Below, piece by piece: positions 34,001 to 42,528 of a stretch of 64,000 nt of DNA. A program made the position numbers and the translations under genes. Below the pieces are notes generated by a model that saw only the letters and a list, made by a program, of their open reading frames with translations, ran no database searches and was not told where the DNA came from. The DNA is from an uncultured Prevotellaceae bacterium. GTDB taxonomy: Bacteria > Bacteroidota > Bacteroidia > Bacteroidales > Bacteroidaceae. How positions within the stretch are numbered: the stretch's first letter is position 1; every line of letters starts with the position of its first letter. The DNA is taken from assembly GCA_946188345.1 (NCBI GenBank), contig CAMHUI010000008.1, positions 1-64,000 on the forward strand, in the 5' to 3' direction.

Positions 34001-35377
34001 GGGTTCGCCATAGCTGTCGGAGATGTAGAGTGTGCCTCCCTCCTCGTTAAGTTGGAAGGGAATCTGCTTGTTGGCAGTGTCGCCATACGTGCCTTGCGAG
34101 GAATGATGGTCGAAGTAGAAGACGGCATACTCATGTGGGCCGATAGTGCCGTAGGTCCATGGTATCATATGTTTCGTCAGGTCGTCGGGATCATCGGAGA
34201 AATGGATGCCGCCGAGGTTGACTGTCTTGTCGGTTGTGTTGCGCAGCTCGACCCATGCTCCGTAGTTGTAGGAGTGGTCGATAAACTGGTCGATGTTGCC
34301 CACCTGCACTTCGTTGGCTACGAGGGCATCGGCCGGGTCGATGTCGTCGTAGTCATCGTACATGCCAGGTGTGACGGTGAAGGCACAGTCGTGGAACTTT
34401 CCGCCGAAGTTCTGTTGCTGGTAGGTGGCGATGACGTTCTTCCCTTCGTTGAGAAAGCGCGAGGGGACCTGTATCTCGATGAACTCCTTGCCTGTGGTCC
34501 AGTCTTCGCCCTGTGCGAGAAGGTGGCCGTTGACATAGATTTTGTAGGAGTCGTCGTGGCAGAGTTTCAGGGTATATCCAGCGGTGCGCTCAACCTTGTC
34601 GAGGTTGAACTCGCGACGAATCCAGTAGTTATTGTAGTCGCCTCCCTGCCAAATGGTCATCACCTCGGGGATGAATCCGTCGCTGCCAATGGGCATAAGG
34701 GTGTTTTCCCATGAGGAGGCATCGAAGTCGGGCTTTGTCCATGCAAGAGTCTCATTGGCTCCGGTAATCTTGGGATCGTTGGTACGTAATCCGTCAGGGG
34801 CATAGTAGCTCTGGATGAAGAAGACGGTGCCCTGCCAGATGTCGCGGTTGGCGTTGCTGACATCGCGAAGAGATATATCGGATATCTGCACCTCGGAGCC
34901 AGCCTCGTTGTTGCCGAAGAGGAAAGAAAGCTTGGTGTCATAGATATCGGTTCCCGTTATGCCCTTGATGACGACGGCAGCGCTATTGGTCGCTGTGGGG
35001 ATGGTGACACTGGCGGTGCCTGCTATGAAGTTGTCGTCTTCACACTCGCCTATCAGTACGGTGGCCTTTGGAATTCTTCCCTTGGTTACTGTCAGGATAA
35101 GGCGCAACTGGTAGGTATGGTCGGCATAAAGGTTGATGGGCGTTTTCAGCTGCACCTGAGCTTCAGCAATGTCGTTGGTGGCTTGTGGCAGGCTGACGGT
35201 GTAGATGTCGCCGGCTTCGGTCTGGCAGAGCTGTGGCCAGCTGCCGTCGTAATGTCGGCCGGGGTTATAGAAGGTCTTGGCTGTCCATGGATGGTTGTAG
35301 CCGAAGTCAAGGCTCTGGGCCGTGGCTCCGAGGGTTGTTGCCAGCAGAATGAAGGAAAGTATTTTTCTTAAGTTCAT
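31019..35377 (-). CDS. Large secreted CotH/lamin-tail protein
   Basis: This 1452-aa protein starts with a Sec signal peptide (MNLRKILSFILLATTLGATA). Regions in order: two galactose-binding-like segments, each with YNNYWIRREF or YYFRKAVTL and a VYVNG core; a lamin-tail domain near residue 365 (ANEVQVGNIDQFIDHSYNYG); a chitobiase C-terminal-like module (AVLRYTLDGTTPVASSTA); the CotH kinase-like core (QILVRNGGNDNDSQAHGRIK to FHMVLFDVDWGFSN); a second galactose-binding-like part; and a second lamin-tail domain (VNEVSAANTIFANDYNKRND). The C-terminus (YYSPDGLLLDGPQPGLNIVR) resembles type IX secretion sorting tails. It is probably exported to the surface. CotH domains can be atypical protein kinases, but activity is not shown here. 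It is downstream of plsC-like and phosphoesterase genes. Confidence 0.85.
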   Translation of the reverse strand: MNLRKILSFILLATTLGATAQSLDFGYNHPWTAKTFYNPGRHYDGSWPQLCQTEAGDIYTVSLPQATNDIAEAQVQLKTPINLYADHTYQLRLILTVTKGRIPKATVLIGECEDDNFIAGTASVTIPTATNSAAVVIKGITGTDIYDTKLSFLFGNNEAGSEVQISDISLRDVSNANRDIWQGTVFFIQSYYAPDGLRTNDPKITGANETLAWTKPDFDASSWENTLMPIGSDGFIPEVMTIWQGGDYNNYWIRREFNLDKVERTAGYTLKLCHDDSYKIYVNGHLLAQGEDWTTGKEFIEIQVPSRFLNEGKNVIATYQQQNFGGKFHDCAFTVTPGMYDDYDDIDPADALVANEVQVGNIDQFIDHSYNYGAWVELRNTTDKTVNLGGIHFSDDPDDLTKHMIPWTYGTIGPHEYAVFYFDHHSSQGTYGDTANKQIPFQLNEEGGTLYISDSYGEPFITLTYPEAVPRCSYARVSEDSDQWQFTGTPTPGASNADSEFSASRLDAPQVDTDSRLFDTPFTIHVDVPQGAVLRYTLDGTTPVASSTASRNGDFTIDATTTLRLRLFQKGMLPSEVVTRSYIQRDRDYYLPVIAISTDPRNLYDDYIGVYCQGVNGVTGHGNNSVRNNLNMDWERPVNVELISADNRMVVNQEAEFSIAGGWSRLYAPSSFKLKARNLYEGRKTFDQPFFTTKPFNKYKQILVRNGGNDNDSQAHGRIKDAIIQQTLSTSGIYVDCQELQPTHVFFNGEYIGMLNLRDPANKFYATANYGYDKDNLDAFEYSNGYFQKAGDQQSFRQWVDLAAQAEDPAIYAQLRDLVDIDEFANYMAAITYIGSSDWICNSNNSKGFRSRDDGRFHMVLFDVDWGFSNASGLGTLMQSNANDLIRIFKNSVRNDSFRRQFVDAYCLMGGSVFTPERSKAVADSLAQLFEPALAMEGKQPWSSYNELVPNMTGGDQRRQRIRTLQQYMNLGEGMNVSLKANIPEAQILVNGQQVPLAKFDGTLFAPVTLEASAPAGYDFAGWKNISKTSTTLISKGDEWSYYDQGGLDDTNWRAVNFNSNDWPTGTAPIGYGKDGVATETAHNLPTYYFRKAVTLTKAPTEEDVVTLDWTADDGFIVYVNGVEATRHLMPEGEATYNTFATTYAPANPDTGTETLPANLFRRGKNVIAVEVHNNKISSTDILWEASIAIEQASATSVTEERILHLDEDNDCQLTAVFRPIKSQYLITAGATPVVVNEVSAANTIFANDYNKRNDWIELYNTTAESVDIRGMYLSDDPQEPHKWQITDDVCSTLIPAHGHFVIWADRLDPVTQLHAPFKLGNDDGQCVLLTAVDDSWSDRLDYSVHSGEESVGRYPDGGKRTYLMTRPTILKPNQLTTYAQWLSGIDRNFDPNDYNGIDQTLRPTDGQTGNRTVDRYYSPDGLLLDGPQPGLNIVRTTRPDGTVITRKVVVR

Positions 35378-35403
35378 GAGGTGGTAAAGTTAGAAGTTGG
35401 TAT

Positions 35404-36168
35404 TTATTGGTCTGGGTTCTCGACGTATCCCTGGTATTCGGTCGGCAGCCCGGACATGATAATCTGATAGGAGGACTCTTCCAGATGGCGTATGTTGTCG
35501 TTTCCTTGAGCGACGGGATGTAGTGGGGCGTGGATGGTCAGGGAGAGCGGATGGCGGAACACCCAATAGAGGTCGCGTATTCGGGGCTTGACATTGAAGG
35601 AACCGTTGATGGTCAGTGGTACGACGGGCAGTTGCAACTCGTCGGCGAGCATGAATGCTCCGCGGCGGAACTTACCCATGTGGCCGGTGAAGGTTCGTGA
35701 GCCTTCGGGAAAGACAACGAGCGACATGCCGCCCGAAAGGGTTTCCCTGGCTTGCTCGTAGGACTGTCGTATCTTGCTCGGGTTGTTGCGGTCGACGAAG
35801 ATGTGGTGGGCAGCCTCGCAGGCTCGTCCAACCAGGGGCATGCGGCGTAGGCCCTGCTTCATCATCCACTTGAAGTTGCGGCCAAGGAAACCATAGATGA
35901 GGAAGATGTCGAATGAACCTTGATGGTTGGCCACGAAGACGTACGACTGGCCTTCGCTAAGGTTCTCCCGGCCTTCTACATGGACGGGTAGCAGCAGGAT
36001 GCGCACGATGAACTGCGACCAAAGACGGCCCGGGTAGTAGCCCCAGAAGTGTCCGTCGCCAAGGGTGCAGCCAATGATGGTGACGACGCCCGTGATGATG
36101 GTTGCAATCAGGATGAGCGGGGCGGCAATCAGCAACTGGTAGGTTCGGTAGAGCAGGGTCTTAAGCAT
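35404..36168 (-). CDS. plsC: 1-acyl-sn-glycerol-3-phosphate acyltransferase (PlsC family)
   Basis: The enzyme acylates lysophosphatidic acid to phosphatidic acid at the inner membrane. The 254-aa protein has an N-terminal membrane segment (about 12-34), the catalytic HX4D motif NHQGSFD (His82, Asp87) and the substrate motif FPEGSRT (153-159), followed by a PLTINGS segment. It starts 15 bases after the metallophosphoesterase stop and is followed 26 bases later by the CotH gene, so all three may share a transcript. Other acyl acceptors are possible within the family. Confidence 0.9.
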   Translation of the reverse strand: MLKTLLYRTYQLLIAAPLILIATIITGVVTIIGCTLGDGHFWGYYPGRLWSQFIVRILLLPVHVEGRENLSEGQSYVFVANHQGSFDIFLIYGFLGRNFKWMMKQGLRRMPLVGRACEAAHHIFVDRNNPSKIRQSYEQARETLSGGMSLVVFPEGSRTFTGHMGKFRRGAFMLADELQLPVVPLTINGSFNVKPRIRDLYWVFRHPLSLTIHAPLHPVAQGNDNIRHLEESSYQIIMSGLPTEYQGYVENPDQ

Positions 36169-36183
36169 ATTGTTGATGGTGTC

Positions 36184-37344
36184 TTATTTCTTCAGGGTGA
36201 TGACGATGATCTCGGGCGGCATGTTAAATCGGAAGGGTAGGAGCCCTCCTAAGCCCGTGGTGACGACGAGGCGCTGATGCCCCTGAGTGTATAGTCCGCT
36301 GTCTTCGGTATAGCGGCTCTTCGAGAGGCGCAGGTCGAAGAACGACATCTGTCCACCATGGGTGTGGCCGCTGAGGGTCAGTTGGACGTCGGTCTTGCCG
36401 ACGATGTCTTCCTGCCAGGCCTTGGGATTGTGTTGCAGCATGATGGTGAAGGCCTTGGGCGGGATGCCGTCGAGCGTCTGCGGTATGTCAGCCATCGAGG
36501 GGCGGTAAGGCCGGTCGCTGAAGTTTTCCGAACCGGCCATGTAGATGGTGCTGCTGCCACGGCTGATGGGCACGTGGCTGTTCATCAGTACCTGCCAGCC
36601 GGCCTGACGCTCGCGGTTAATAGTCTCGCGTTCGTTGGCCTGACGTATGGCCTCGTCTTTCTCGCAGGAGTAGTAGCTGTAGTCGTGGTTGCCCAGCACG
36701 GAGAATACTCCGTCACGGGCAGAGATGGAGCGCAGCAGGGTGGTGTAGGGGTATAGCTCGTCGGGGTCGGTATTCTGCAGGTCTCCCAGGAAGCAGACGG
36801 CGTCTGGCTGTTGCAGGTTGACGGTGTCAATGATTCGTTCGACGAAGGATTGTCGTTGGGAACCCAGGTGCAGGTCTGAGCATACCACGATGCGGTAGCC
36901 ATCGAAGGCTTCCGGCAGGTCGGCAAAGGTCATTTCCATCTGTTGCACGTGCAGTTTCCTCGGTCCGATGGTGTTGCCATAAATAAATATGTATAGGCAG
37001 CAGCAGGCCAGCAGCAGTCCTATGGGCCTTCCCCAGTTGCGGCGTCTGCGACTCAGCGGACGGAACAGTCTGCCGAGGGCAGTACAGAGACGCAGGGCAA
37101 AGCGGGGGATGAAGTATAGTCCGAGCACCCAGATATAGAGGTCGAGCCAGATGCGCTCGTGCGGGATAAAGCCGTTGGTGCAGGCCAATAGAATCGTTGC
37201 CACTGCCATCAGCAGTGAGGGAATCCAGCGCAGTAAACGTTGTCCGACGCCTTTCTTATTCTTGCGTCGGGAGTTGCACCATGCCCTGTAGATGTCGGGC
37301 AGCAGGATAAGCAACAGGAGAAATATGACGATACGTTGAATCAA
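36184..37344 (-). CDS. Membrane-anchored metallophosphoesterase
   Basis: The first 150 residues contain about four membrane segments. The rest is a calcineurin-type phosphoesterase with the full motif set: VCSDLHLGS, FLGDLQNTD, VLGNHDYSYYSC and LSGHTHGGQ. Its length, 386 aa, and topology resemble the YkuE/YaeI-like phosphodiesterases; some act on UDP-sugar lipids or phospholipids. It sits between pyrC and plsC on the same strand. The substrate is not determined by sequence. The gap to pyrC is entirely heptamer repeat. Confidence 0.88.
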   Translation of the reverse strand: MIQRIVIFLLLLILLPDIYRAWCNSRRKNKKGVGQRLLRWIPSLLMAVATILLACTNGFIPHERIWLDLYIWVLGLYFIPRFALRLCTALGRLFRPLSRRRRNWGRPIGLLLACCCLYIFIYGNTIGPRKLHVQQMEMTFADLPEAFDGYRIVVCSDLHLGSQRQSFVERIIDTVNLQQPDAVCFLGDLQNTDPDELYPYTTLLRSISARDGVFSVLGNHDYSYYSCEKDEAIRQANERETINRERQAGWQVLMNSHVPISRGSSTIYMAGSENFSDRPYRPSMADIPQTLDGIPPKAFTIMLQHNPKAWQEDIVGKTDVQLTLSGHTHGGQMSFFDLRLSKSRYTEDSGLYTQGHQRLVVTTGLGGLLPFRFNMPPEIIVITLKK

Positions 37345-37420
37345 ATCTCTAAACTCTAAACTCTAAACTCTAAACCCTAAACTCTAAACTCTAAACCCTA
37401 AACTCTAAACCCTAAACCCA
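37345..37420. repeat. Heptamer tract at the pyrC 3' end
   Basis: TAAACTC and TAAACCC heptamers run from just upstream of the metallophosphoesterase start codon into the last codons of pyrC. On the minus strand GGGTTTAGGGTTTAG encodes Gly-Phe-Arg-Val-stop. Confidence 0.9.
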
Positions 37421-38733
37421 AGCTCCTCTCCGTGGTAGTCGGCATCGAAGGGCTGCTGACGGTGGTGGTCGTAGATAAGTTGGCCGTTGCAGAATGTCTG
37501 TTCTATGCGCCACTGGAAGGTATGTCCTTCGAGCGGGCTCCATCCGCATCGACTCTGAATGTCGTCGGTGGAGAGCGTCCAAGGGGTTTGTGGCCGGACT
37601 ACAACGAGGTCGGCCTTGTAGCCTTGCCGGATGAATCCGCGCTGCCTGATGCCGAAGAGGCGGGCCGGGTTGTGACTCATCAACTCGGCAAGGCGCTCTA
37701 TGGTGAGCACGCCTTCATCGACGAGGCCGAGCATGGCAGGCAGCGAGAACTGCACCATGGGCATGCCCGATGCGGCCTTGCGGCAGCCGCCCTCTTTCTC
37801 GCTGAGCAGGTGAGGGGCATGGTCGGTGCCGATGGTCGTTATCTGTCCGTTGTTGAGTGCTTCGCGCAAGGCCTTGCGGTCGATGGGCGACTTCACTGAC
37901 GGGTTGCACTTGATGCGCGAGCCCAGCGTGTCGTAGTCGCGGTTGGTGAAGAGCAGATGGGCCACGACGGCTTCAGCGGTGATGAGACGTGACTGTCCGA
38001 AGAACTCCAGCTCGCGAGCTGTCGAGACGTGGGCTATGTGCAGTTGCGTGCCGTAGGTCATGGCCAGCGACGTGGCCAGGCGTGTGCTGTTGTAGCAGGC
38101 TTCTTCGCTTCGGATGAGCTGATGGAGGAAGATGGGAGGGTCGTCGCCGTAGGATGTCTGCGCCTTTGCCATGTTGCGGTTGATGATGCCGGTGTCTTCG
38201 CAGTGTGCCATCACGGGCAGTTGCAGCTCAGCCGCAGTCTGGAAGATGTTCTTCAGGGTCTCCATGCGGTCGACAAGCATATTTCCTGTCGAGGAACCCA
38301 TGAAGAGCTTAATGCCAGGAATGTGGCTGCGGTCTATGTCTTTGAACGTTTTGACGTTATCGTTGGTGGCACCGTAGAAGAAGGCATAGTTTACGTGGCT
38401 TTCCTGCGCGGCAAGCTGATATTTCTCTTCGAGTGCTTCAGGCGTAGTGGTCTGCGGATTGGTGTTTGGCATTTCCAAATACGAAGTCACACCGCCATAT
38501 GCGGCGGCGCGGCTCTCTGTCTCGATGCAGGCCTTATGGGTAAGGCCGGGCTCGCGGAAGTGGACGTGGGTGTCGATGATGCCTGGCAGGATGTAGCAGC
38601 CGGTGGCATCGATGACGGTAGCCTCGGAAACGTCGGAGTCGGGGCTGCCGATAAGGTCGTCTTCTATGATGATGTCGCCACTGACGGTGTGGCCTTCATT
38701 AACGATTTTTCCGCCACGTATCAGTGTTCTCAT
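37405..38733 (-). CDS. pyrC: Dihydroorotase
   Basis: This zinc amidohydrolase converts carbamoyl-aspartate to dihydroorotate in pyrimidine synthesis. I start it at 38733, where the ATG overlaps the stop of the DUF4369 gene, giving 442 aa. Motifs: DTHVHFREPGLTHK (metal His pair), GGVTSYLEMPNT, MAHCEDTG, LHIAHVST and TIGTDHAPH (catalytic Asp). The sequence fits the long dihydroorotase type. The C-terminal residues GFRV and the stop codon come from the heptamer tract, so the end of the protein has been rewritten by the repeat. Confidence 0.94.
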   Translation of the reverse strand: MRTLIRGGKIVNEGHTVSGDIIIEDDLIGSPDSDVSEATVIDATGCYILPGIIDTHVHFREPGLTHKACIETESRAAAYGGVTSYLEMPNTNPQTTTPEALEEKYQLAAQESHVNYAFFYGATNDNVKTFKDIDRSHIPGIKLFMGSSTGNMLVDRMETLKNIFQTAAELQLPVMAHCEDTGIINRNMAKAQTSYGDDPPIFLHQLIRSEEACYNSTRLATSLAMTYGTQLHIAHVSTARELEFFGQSRLITAEAVVAHLLFTNRDYDTLGSRIKCNPSVKSPIDRKALREALNNGQITTIGTDHAPHLLSEKEGGCRKAASGMPMVQFSLPAMLGLVDEGVLTIERLAELMSHNPARLFGIRQRGFIRQGYKADLVVVRPQTPWTLSTDDIQSRCGWSPLEGHTFQWRIEQTFCNGQLIYDHHRQQPFDADYHGEELGFRV

Positions 38734-39509
38734 TTCATGGGTTGGGGTTGTGCCAGTTCGTTGGGTGTAGGCGCTTCGGGTTGCGACTCTGTGGGAGCTG
38801 GCTCCTTTGGCGTGGCCATGCCGTTCATAATCTTCTGGTTCTCCTGGGCCTTTTCGTAGTAGTCTTTGACGTAGGGGTCGGCCTTGAAGTTGTCGGTGGC
38901 CTTGCTCATGATGTATTCTACCCACGGTGTGAGCTGTGGATACTGCATGTTCATGGTCATCAGGAAGAAGATGCTTGTGCCGAGCACGTTGTCGAAGTTG
39001 CTTGTAATGAAATTGGTGAGCAGGCTGTCTTCCTGCTGTGCCAGCCGGTTCTCGTCGGCAGCGAGGTTGATGTAGATAAGGTCCATGTTGCTGCCGTCCA
39101 TGATGGCCTGGTCGTGGCGGTGGACAAGCTCGCTGCGCATGTTCTGTATCTGGTTGTACTGGCTGCGGAAGCTGGCAAGCGAGTCGTTCAGTGGCGTACC
39201 CGTTGCGGTCTGCTGGGCCAGATCAAGGTTGACGTGGATTTCTCCGTCTTCAAGGATGAGGGGGATGAGCTGCTGGTCGTCCATGAAGATGTGGGCCATG
39301 GCTACCTGTTCAAAGGGGCCGCTGAAGTGGAACTGTCCGTGGATGACCTCGCATGAGTCGATGGCCTTGAGTTCGTTGTCTTGCAGGATGTCAAGGTAAA
39401 GCTTGTGGCCGTCGAGGGCTGTGATGCTCGACTGGCCTTGGATGTTATATTTGCTTCCGCATGCCGTCAGCATGAGGAGGGTTGCCACGAAGGTGTAGAA
39501 TTGTTTCAT
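38730..39509 (-). CDS. DUF4369-type lipoprotein
   Basis: This 259-aa protein has a lipoprotein signal ending LMLTAC (Cys17). The first half has the DUF4369 pattern: LDGHKLYLDILQDNELKAID, GQFHFSGPFEQVAMA and LILEDGEIHVNLD. The middle is helical (SLASFRSQYNQIQNMRSELV). The last 35 residues are rich in Pro, Gln and Glu. In many Bacteroidetes such an N-terminal domain precedes a thioredoxin-like domain, which is absent here. A -7 box (TATCTTTG, 39546-39539) lies upstream. The stop overlaps the pyrC start, so an envelope lipoprotein is coupled to a pyrimidine gene with no obvious functional link. Confidence 0.8.
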   Translation of the reverse strand: MKQFYTFVATLLMLTACGSKYNIQGQSSITALDGHKLYLDILQDNELKAIDSCEVIHGQFHFSGPFEQVAMAHIFMDDQQLIPLILEDGEIHVNLDLAQQTATGTPLNDSLASFRSQYNQIQNMRSELVHRHDQAIMDGSNMDLIYINLAADENRLAQQEDSLLTNFITSNFDNVLGTSIFFLMTMNMQYPQLTPWVEYIMSKATDNFKADPYVKDYYEKAQENQKIMNGMATPKEPAPTESQPEAPTPNELAQPQPMK

Positions 39510-39616
39510 ATCGATAGTCTTCTATTCGTTTAACCTTGCAAAGATAAGAAAAAAGATTATTGCTTGCAGGTTTCAGCGGGTTGGTTTAATGCAATTTAAG
39601 TCAAAAGGGCAGTGTT

Positions 39617-40036
39617 TTATGTTTTTTTGTCTTTTTCCAGTTCAGAAGCGATGCGCAGCGTTGTGTATAGCTGTATGAGCGCGGCGCTGAGCAGCAGCAG
39701 TACCCATTTGTTGTATAGGTAGTTGACGTAGGCCACATGCCTTCCCTCGAAGAGTGGGGCAGTGAGTTGGTAGGTGTCGTTGACCATGAGCATGCCAGCC
39801 ACGACGAATAGCAGCCCTGCGAGAGCCTGGATGCGTTTGAGGCGTCTGACAACGATGTTTCTTCCCTGATAGGTCTGCATGGCTCCGATAGTGGCGAAGG
39901 CGATGGCCCCGGCCAGATAGAGCCAGCAGGAGATGCCTCTCCACTGCCAAGTGACGATATAGAGGATTGCGCCTGCGGCCATGAGGATGGCTCCGGCAGC
40001 CAGTGTGATGCTTTGAAGTGTCGTGAGTTGTTTCAT
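39617..40036 (-). CDS. Small four-helix membrane protein of unknown function
   Basis: The 139-aa protein has four predicted membrane segments (about 8-28, 35-53, 71-87 and 108-128) and a charged cytoplasmic tail (SELEKDKKT). I do not recognise a family. It lies 10 bases after the DivIC-like gene and is probably cotranscribed, so a cell-envelope role is possible but not shown. Confidence 0.75.
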   Translation of the reverse strand: MKQLTTLQSITLAAGAILMAAGAILYIVTWQWRGISCWLYLAGAIAFATIGAMQTYQGRNIVVRRLKRIQALAGLLFVVAGMLMVNDTYQLTAPLFEGRHVAYVNYLYNKWVLLLLSAALIQLYTTLRIASELEKDKKT

Positions 40037-40046
40037 AGCGTTTTTG

Positions 40047-40352
40047 TTATTCGTCGTCGCTGAGCACGAATACGTCTTCGTCGTCAGCCTTCATGAAATA
40101 GCGTTCCCTGGCCACTCGCTCATAGGCTTTGGGGTTGCGTTTCAGGTTGTCCAGCAGGACGCTGTCGGCAGCGTTCTGCCGGGCATACTCCTGATATTCT
40201 TCCGTTAGTGCATCAATCTCTCCTTGCAGCTGCACGCGCCGGCGCCAGCTGTTCTCGTCGAGCAGGCTGACCCACAGCACGCCGACGATGACGACAATCA
40301 GGTATTTATATCGGCCCAAAACGCGCATGAGCCCATTGAAAAACTTTTTCAT
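40047..40352 (-). CDS. Septum formation initiator, FtsB/DivIC-like
   Basis: The 101-aa bitopic protein has a short basic cytoplasmic N-terminus, one membrane segment (17-31), a coiled coil (about 38-62, QLQGEIDALTEEYQEYARQN) and the family motif NPKAYERVARERYFMK, ending acidic. This is the FtsB/DivIC layout; it would join FtsL and FtsQ in the division complex. A -7 box TACCTTTG lies on the minus strand at 40407-40400. Confidence 0.88.
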   Translation of the reverse strand: MKKFFNGLMRVLGRYKYLIVVIVGVLWVSLLDENSWRRRVQLQGEIDALTEEYQEYARQNAADSVLLDNLKRNPKAYERVARERYFMKADDEDVFVLSDDE

Positions 40353-40678
40353 AGCTTGGGAGTTTTAGAGTTCGTGAGCTTAGTGGCAAGACTCGACTGC
40401 AAAGGTAATAAAAAGTAGATAAGTAAAAAAGCAAAACCGAAAAAACGGTCTGCAGTTTATGTTTTTTTATCTTTTAGGAGGTTGTCGTCTTGTGCTTCCT
40501 TCCGCCGAGGGGGGCAGTCGGCTGAGGGACAGCCGATGTCAGTGAAACTTAAAAAAGATAAAAAAGAATAGTCTTTCTTTGTTTTTTCGTCGGCTATGTC
40601 GTATCTTTGCAGAAAGAAATGGGTTTCGGGTTGACGCCCGGCTTTTAACTCATGATTCCTAACTCCTAACGCTTACAC
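40353..40678. promoter_or_regulatory. Divergent promoter region: divIC-like / dnaX
   Basis: The dnaX promoter is clear: TTTG (40578-40581), 20 bases, TATCTTTG (40602-40609). The opposite strand has TACCTTTG (40407-40400) for the DivIC-like gene. Between them a G-rich stretch (CCGAGGGGGGCAG) and a small hairpin CGGCTG-AGGGAC-AGCCG (about 40519-40535) look like another dispersed repeat. TAACTCATGATTCCTAACTC-like units lie just before the dnaX start. Confidence 0.7.
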
Positions 40679-42481
40679 ATGGAATATATCGTATCAGCCC
40701 GCAAGTACCGTCCGATGACCTTCGACAGTGTCGTCGGCCAGTCGGCCCTCACCACGACGCTGAAGAACGCCGTCAAGAGCGGCAAGCTGGCCCATGCCTA
40801 TCTGTTCTGCGGTCCGCGCGGTGTGGGTAAGACCACTTGCGCCCGCATCTTTGCCAAGGCCATCAACTGCCTGACGCCCACCGACGACGGCGAGGCCTGC
40901 AACCACTGCGAGTCGTGCCAGGCTTTCAACGAGCAGCGCTCGTTCAATATCTTCGAGCTCGACGCCGCCTCGAACAACTCAGTTGAGAACATCAAGGCCC
41001 TCATGGACCAGACGCGCATACCGCCTCAGGTGGGCAAGTATAAGGTGTTCATCATCGACGAGGTGCACATGCTCTCCCAGGCTGCCTTCAACGCTTTCCT
41101 GAAGACCCTCGAAGAGCCGCCCTCACACGTCATCTTCATCCTTGCCACAACCGAGAAGCACAAGATACTGCCCACCATCATTTCGCGATGCCAGATCTAC
41201 GACTTCGAGCGCATGACCGTGCAGAACACCATCGAGCACCTGAAGATGGTGGCCCAGAAGGAAGGCATCCAGTATGAAGAGCAAGCCCTGGCCCTCATTG
41301 CCGAGAAGGCCGACGGCGGCATGCGCGATGCCCTCAGCATGTTCGACCAGGCTGCATCGTTCTGTCAGGGCGACATTACCTACCAGAAGGTCATCGAAGA
41401 CCTCAACGTGGTCGATGCCGACAACTACTTCTCGATGGTAGACCTGGCCTTGGAGAACAAGGTCAGCGACCTGATGGTGCTGCTCAACCAGCTCATCGGC
41501 CGTGGCTTCGACGGAGGCAACATCGTGCTTGGGCTGGCCAGCCACGTGCGCAACGTGCTCATGGCCAAAGACCCGCAGACACTGCCCCTGCTTGAGGTCA
41601 GCGAGAAGCAGCGCGAGCGCTATCAGCAGCAGGCACAGCGCTGCCCGGTGAAGTTCCTCTATCAGGCGCTGAAGATTATGAACCAGTGCGACGTGAACTA
41701 CCGGGCATCCAACAACAAGCGGCTGCTTGTGGAGCTCACCCTCATCCAGGTGGCTCAGGTGACGCAGCCTGCCGACGACGTGCCTGGCGCGGGGCGTAGC
41801 CCTAAGCGACTGAAATCCCTGTTCCACAAACAAATGAACGCTCGGCCCAACGGTGCTCAGCAGGTGGCACAAACCGAGCGAAAGGAAGAAACCCCGAAAG
41901 TCAGTCCGAATCCCGCCTCTGAACCTACCTCCCAGGAGAGGAAAGAGCCGGCAGCAGCACCGCAGCCGGCCGGCACCTCCATCCCGAAGGGAGGCCAAAG
42001 GGGCATGCTGACTTCCCTTTCCCGCATCACATCCTCTTTTGCCAACCTTCGCCGCGGCCCAGAGCGACCAGCCTATCAGAAAGATCCTGTCGTAGAAAAC
42101 AAAGATGAGCACGCGCAGTTTACCCCGGAAGAGCTGCTGCAGCACTGGCGCCTGATGTGCAACAGGATGATGGAGATTCCGGCCATGAGAGCCATTGCCC
42201 AGCGACTCAAGAACATGACTCCCGTCATCACAGAGCATCCCAACATCGAGCTCCTCATCGAGAACCCCATGCTCTTCAACGAGGTGGTGGCCATCAAGGG
42301 GCGTATCCGAGCCACCATGGCCAAGGAACTGCACAATGGCAATATAGACTTCCAGCTGCGACTGGCCAAGCCTGAAGAGATAAAGCCTCTGCCAACCAAG
42401 CCGGAACTGTTTATCAAGCTACGCAACAGCAACAAAGCCATAGAGCTGCTGACCAATGCCTTTGAGCTGGAACTGTCCTAA
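40679..42481 (+). CDS. dnaX: DNA polymerase III gamma/tau subunit
   Basis: The clamp-loader ATPase assembles the replicative polymerase. The 600-aa protein has Walker A GPRGVGKT (45-52), the zinc cysteines Cys64, Cys74, Cys77 and Cys80, IIDEVHM, and sensor-1/SRC segment TIISRCQ. The collar region runs to about residue 360. Residues 365-460 form a Pro/Gln/Arg-rich linker, and the tau-like C-terminus ends in EELLQHWRLMCNRMMEIP and following. No slippery A-run for frameshifting to gamma was noticed. The stop codon is the first base triplet of an AATTAGT repeat tract. Confidence 0.95.
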   Translation: MEYIVSARKYRPMTFDSVVGQSALTTTLKNAVKSGKLAHAYLFCGPRGVGKTTCARIFAKAINCLTPTDDGEACNHCESCQAFNEQRSFNIFELDAASNNSVENIKALMDQTRIPPQVGKYKVFIIDEVHMLSQAAFNAFLKTLEEPPSHVIFILATTEKHKILPTIISRCQIYDFERMTVQNTIEHLKMVAQKEGIQYEEQALALIAEKADGGMRDALSMFDQAASFCQGDITYQKVIEDLNVVDADNYFSMVDLALENKVSDLMVLLNQLIGRGFDGGNIVLGLASHVRNVLMAKDPQTLPLLEVSEKQRERYQQQAQRCPVKFLYQALKIMNQCDVNYRASNNKRLLVELTLIQVAQVTQPADDVPGAGRSPKRLKSLFHKQMNARPNGAQQVAQTERKEETPKVSPNPASEPTSQERKEPAAAPQPAGTSIPKGGQRGMLTSLSRITSSFANLRRGPERPAYQKDPVVENKDEHAQFTPEELLQHWRLMCNRMMEIPAMRAIAQRLKNMTPVITEHPNIELLIENPMLFNEVVAIKGRIRATMAKELHNGNIDFQLRLAKPEEIKPLPTKPELFIKLRNSNKAIELLTNAFELELS

Positions 42482-42528
42482 TAATTAGTAATTAGTAATT
42501 AGTAATTAGTAATGAGTAATTATGATTA
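42479..42528. repeat. AATTAGT heptamer tract at the dnaX 3' end
   Basis: TAATTAG heptamers repeat five times, then TAATGAG and TAATTATG. The tract begins at the dnaX stop codon. Related sequence lies at the fumarase 3' end. Confidence 0.85.

Noticed and set aside
37345..37420. Telomere-like or CRISPR-like repeat (TAAACCC units)
   Set aside because: It is a short heptamer tract of the same family found at many gene ends; it has no spacers and no terminal position.
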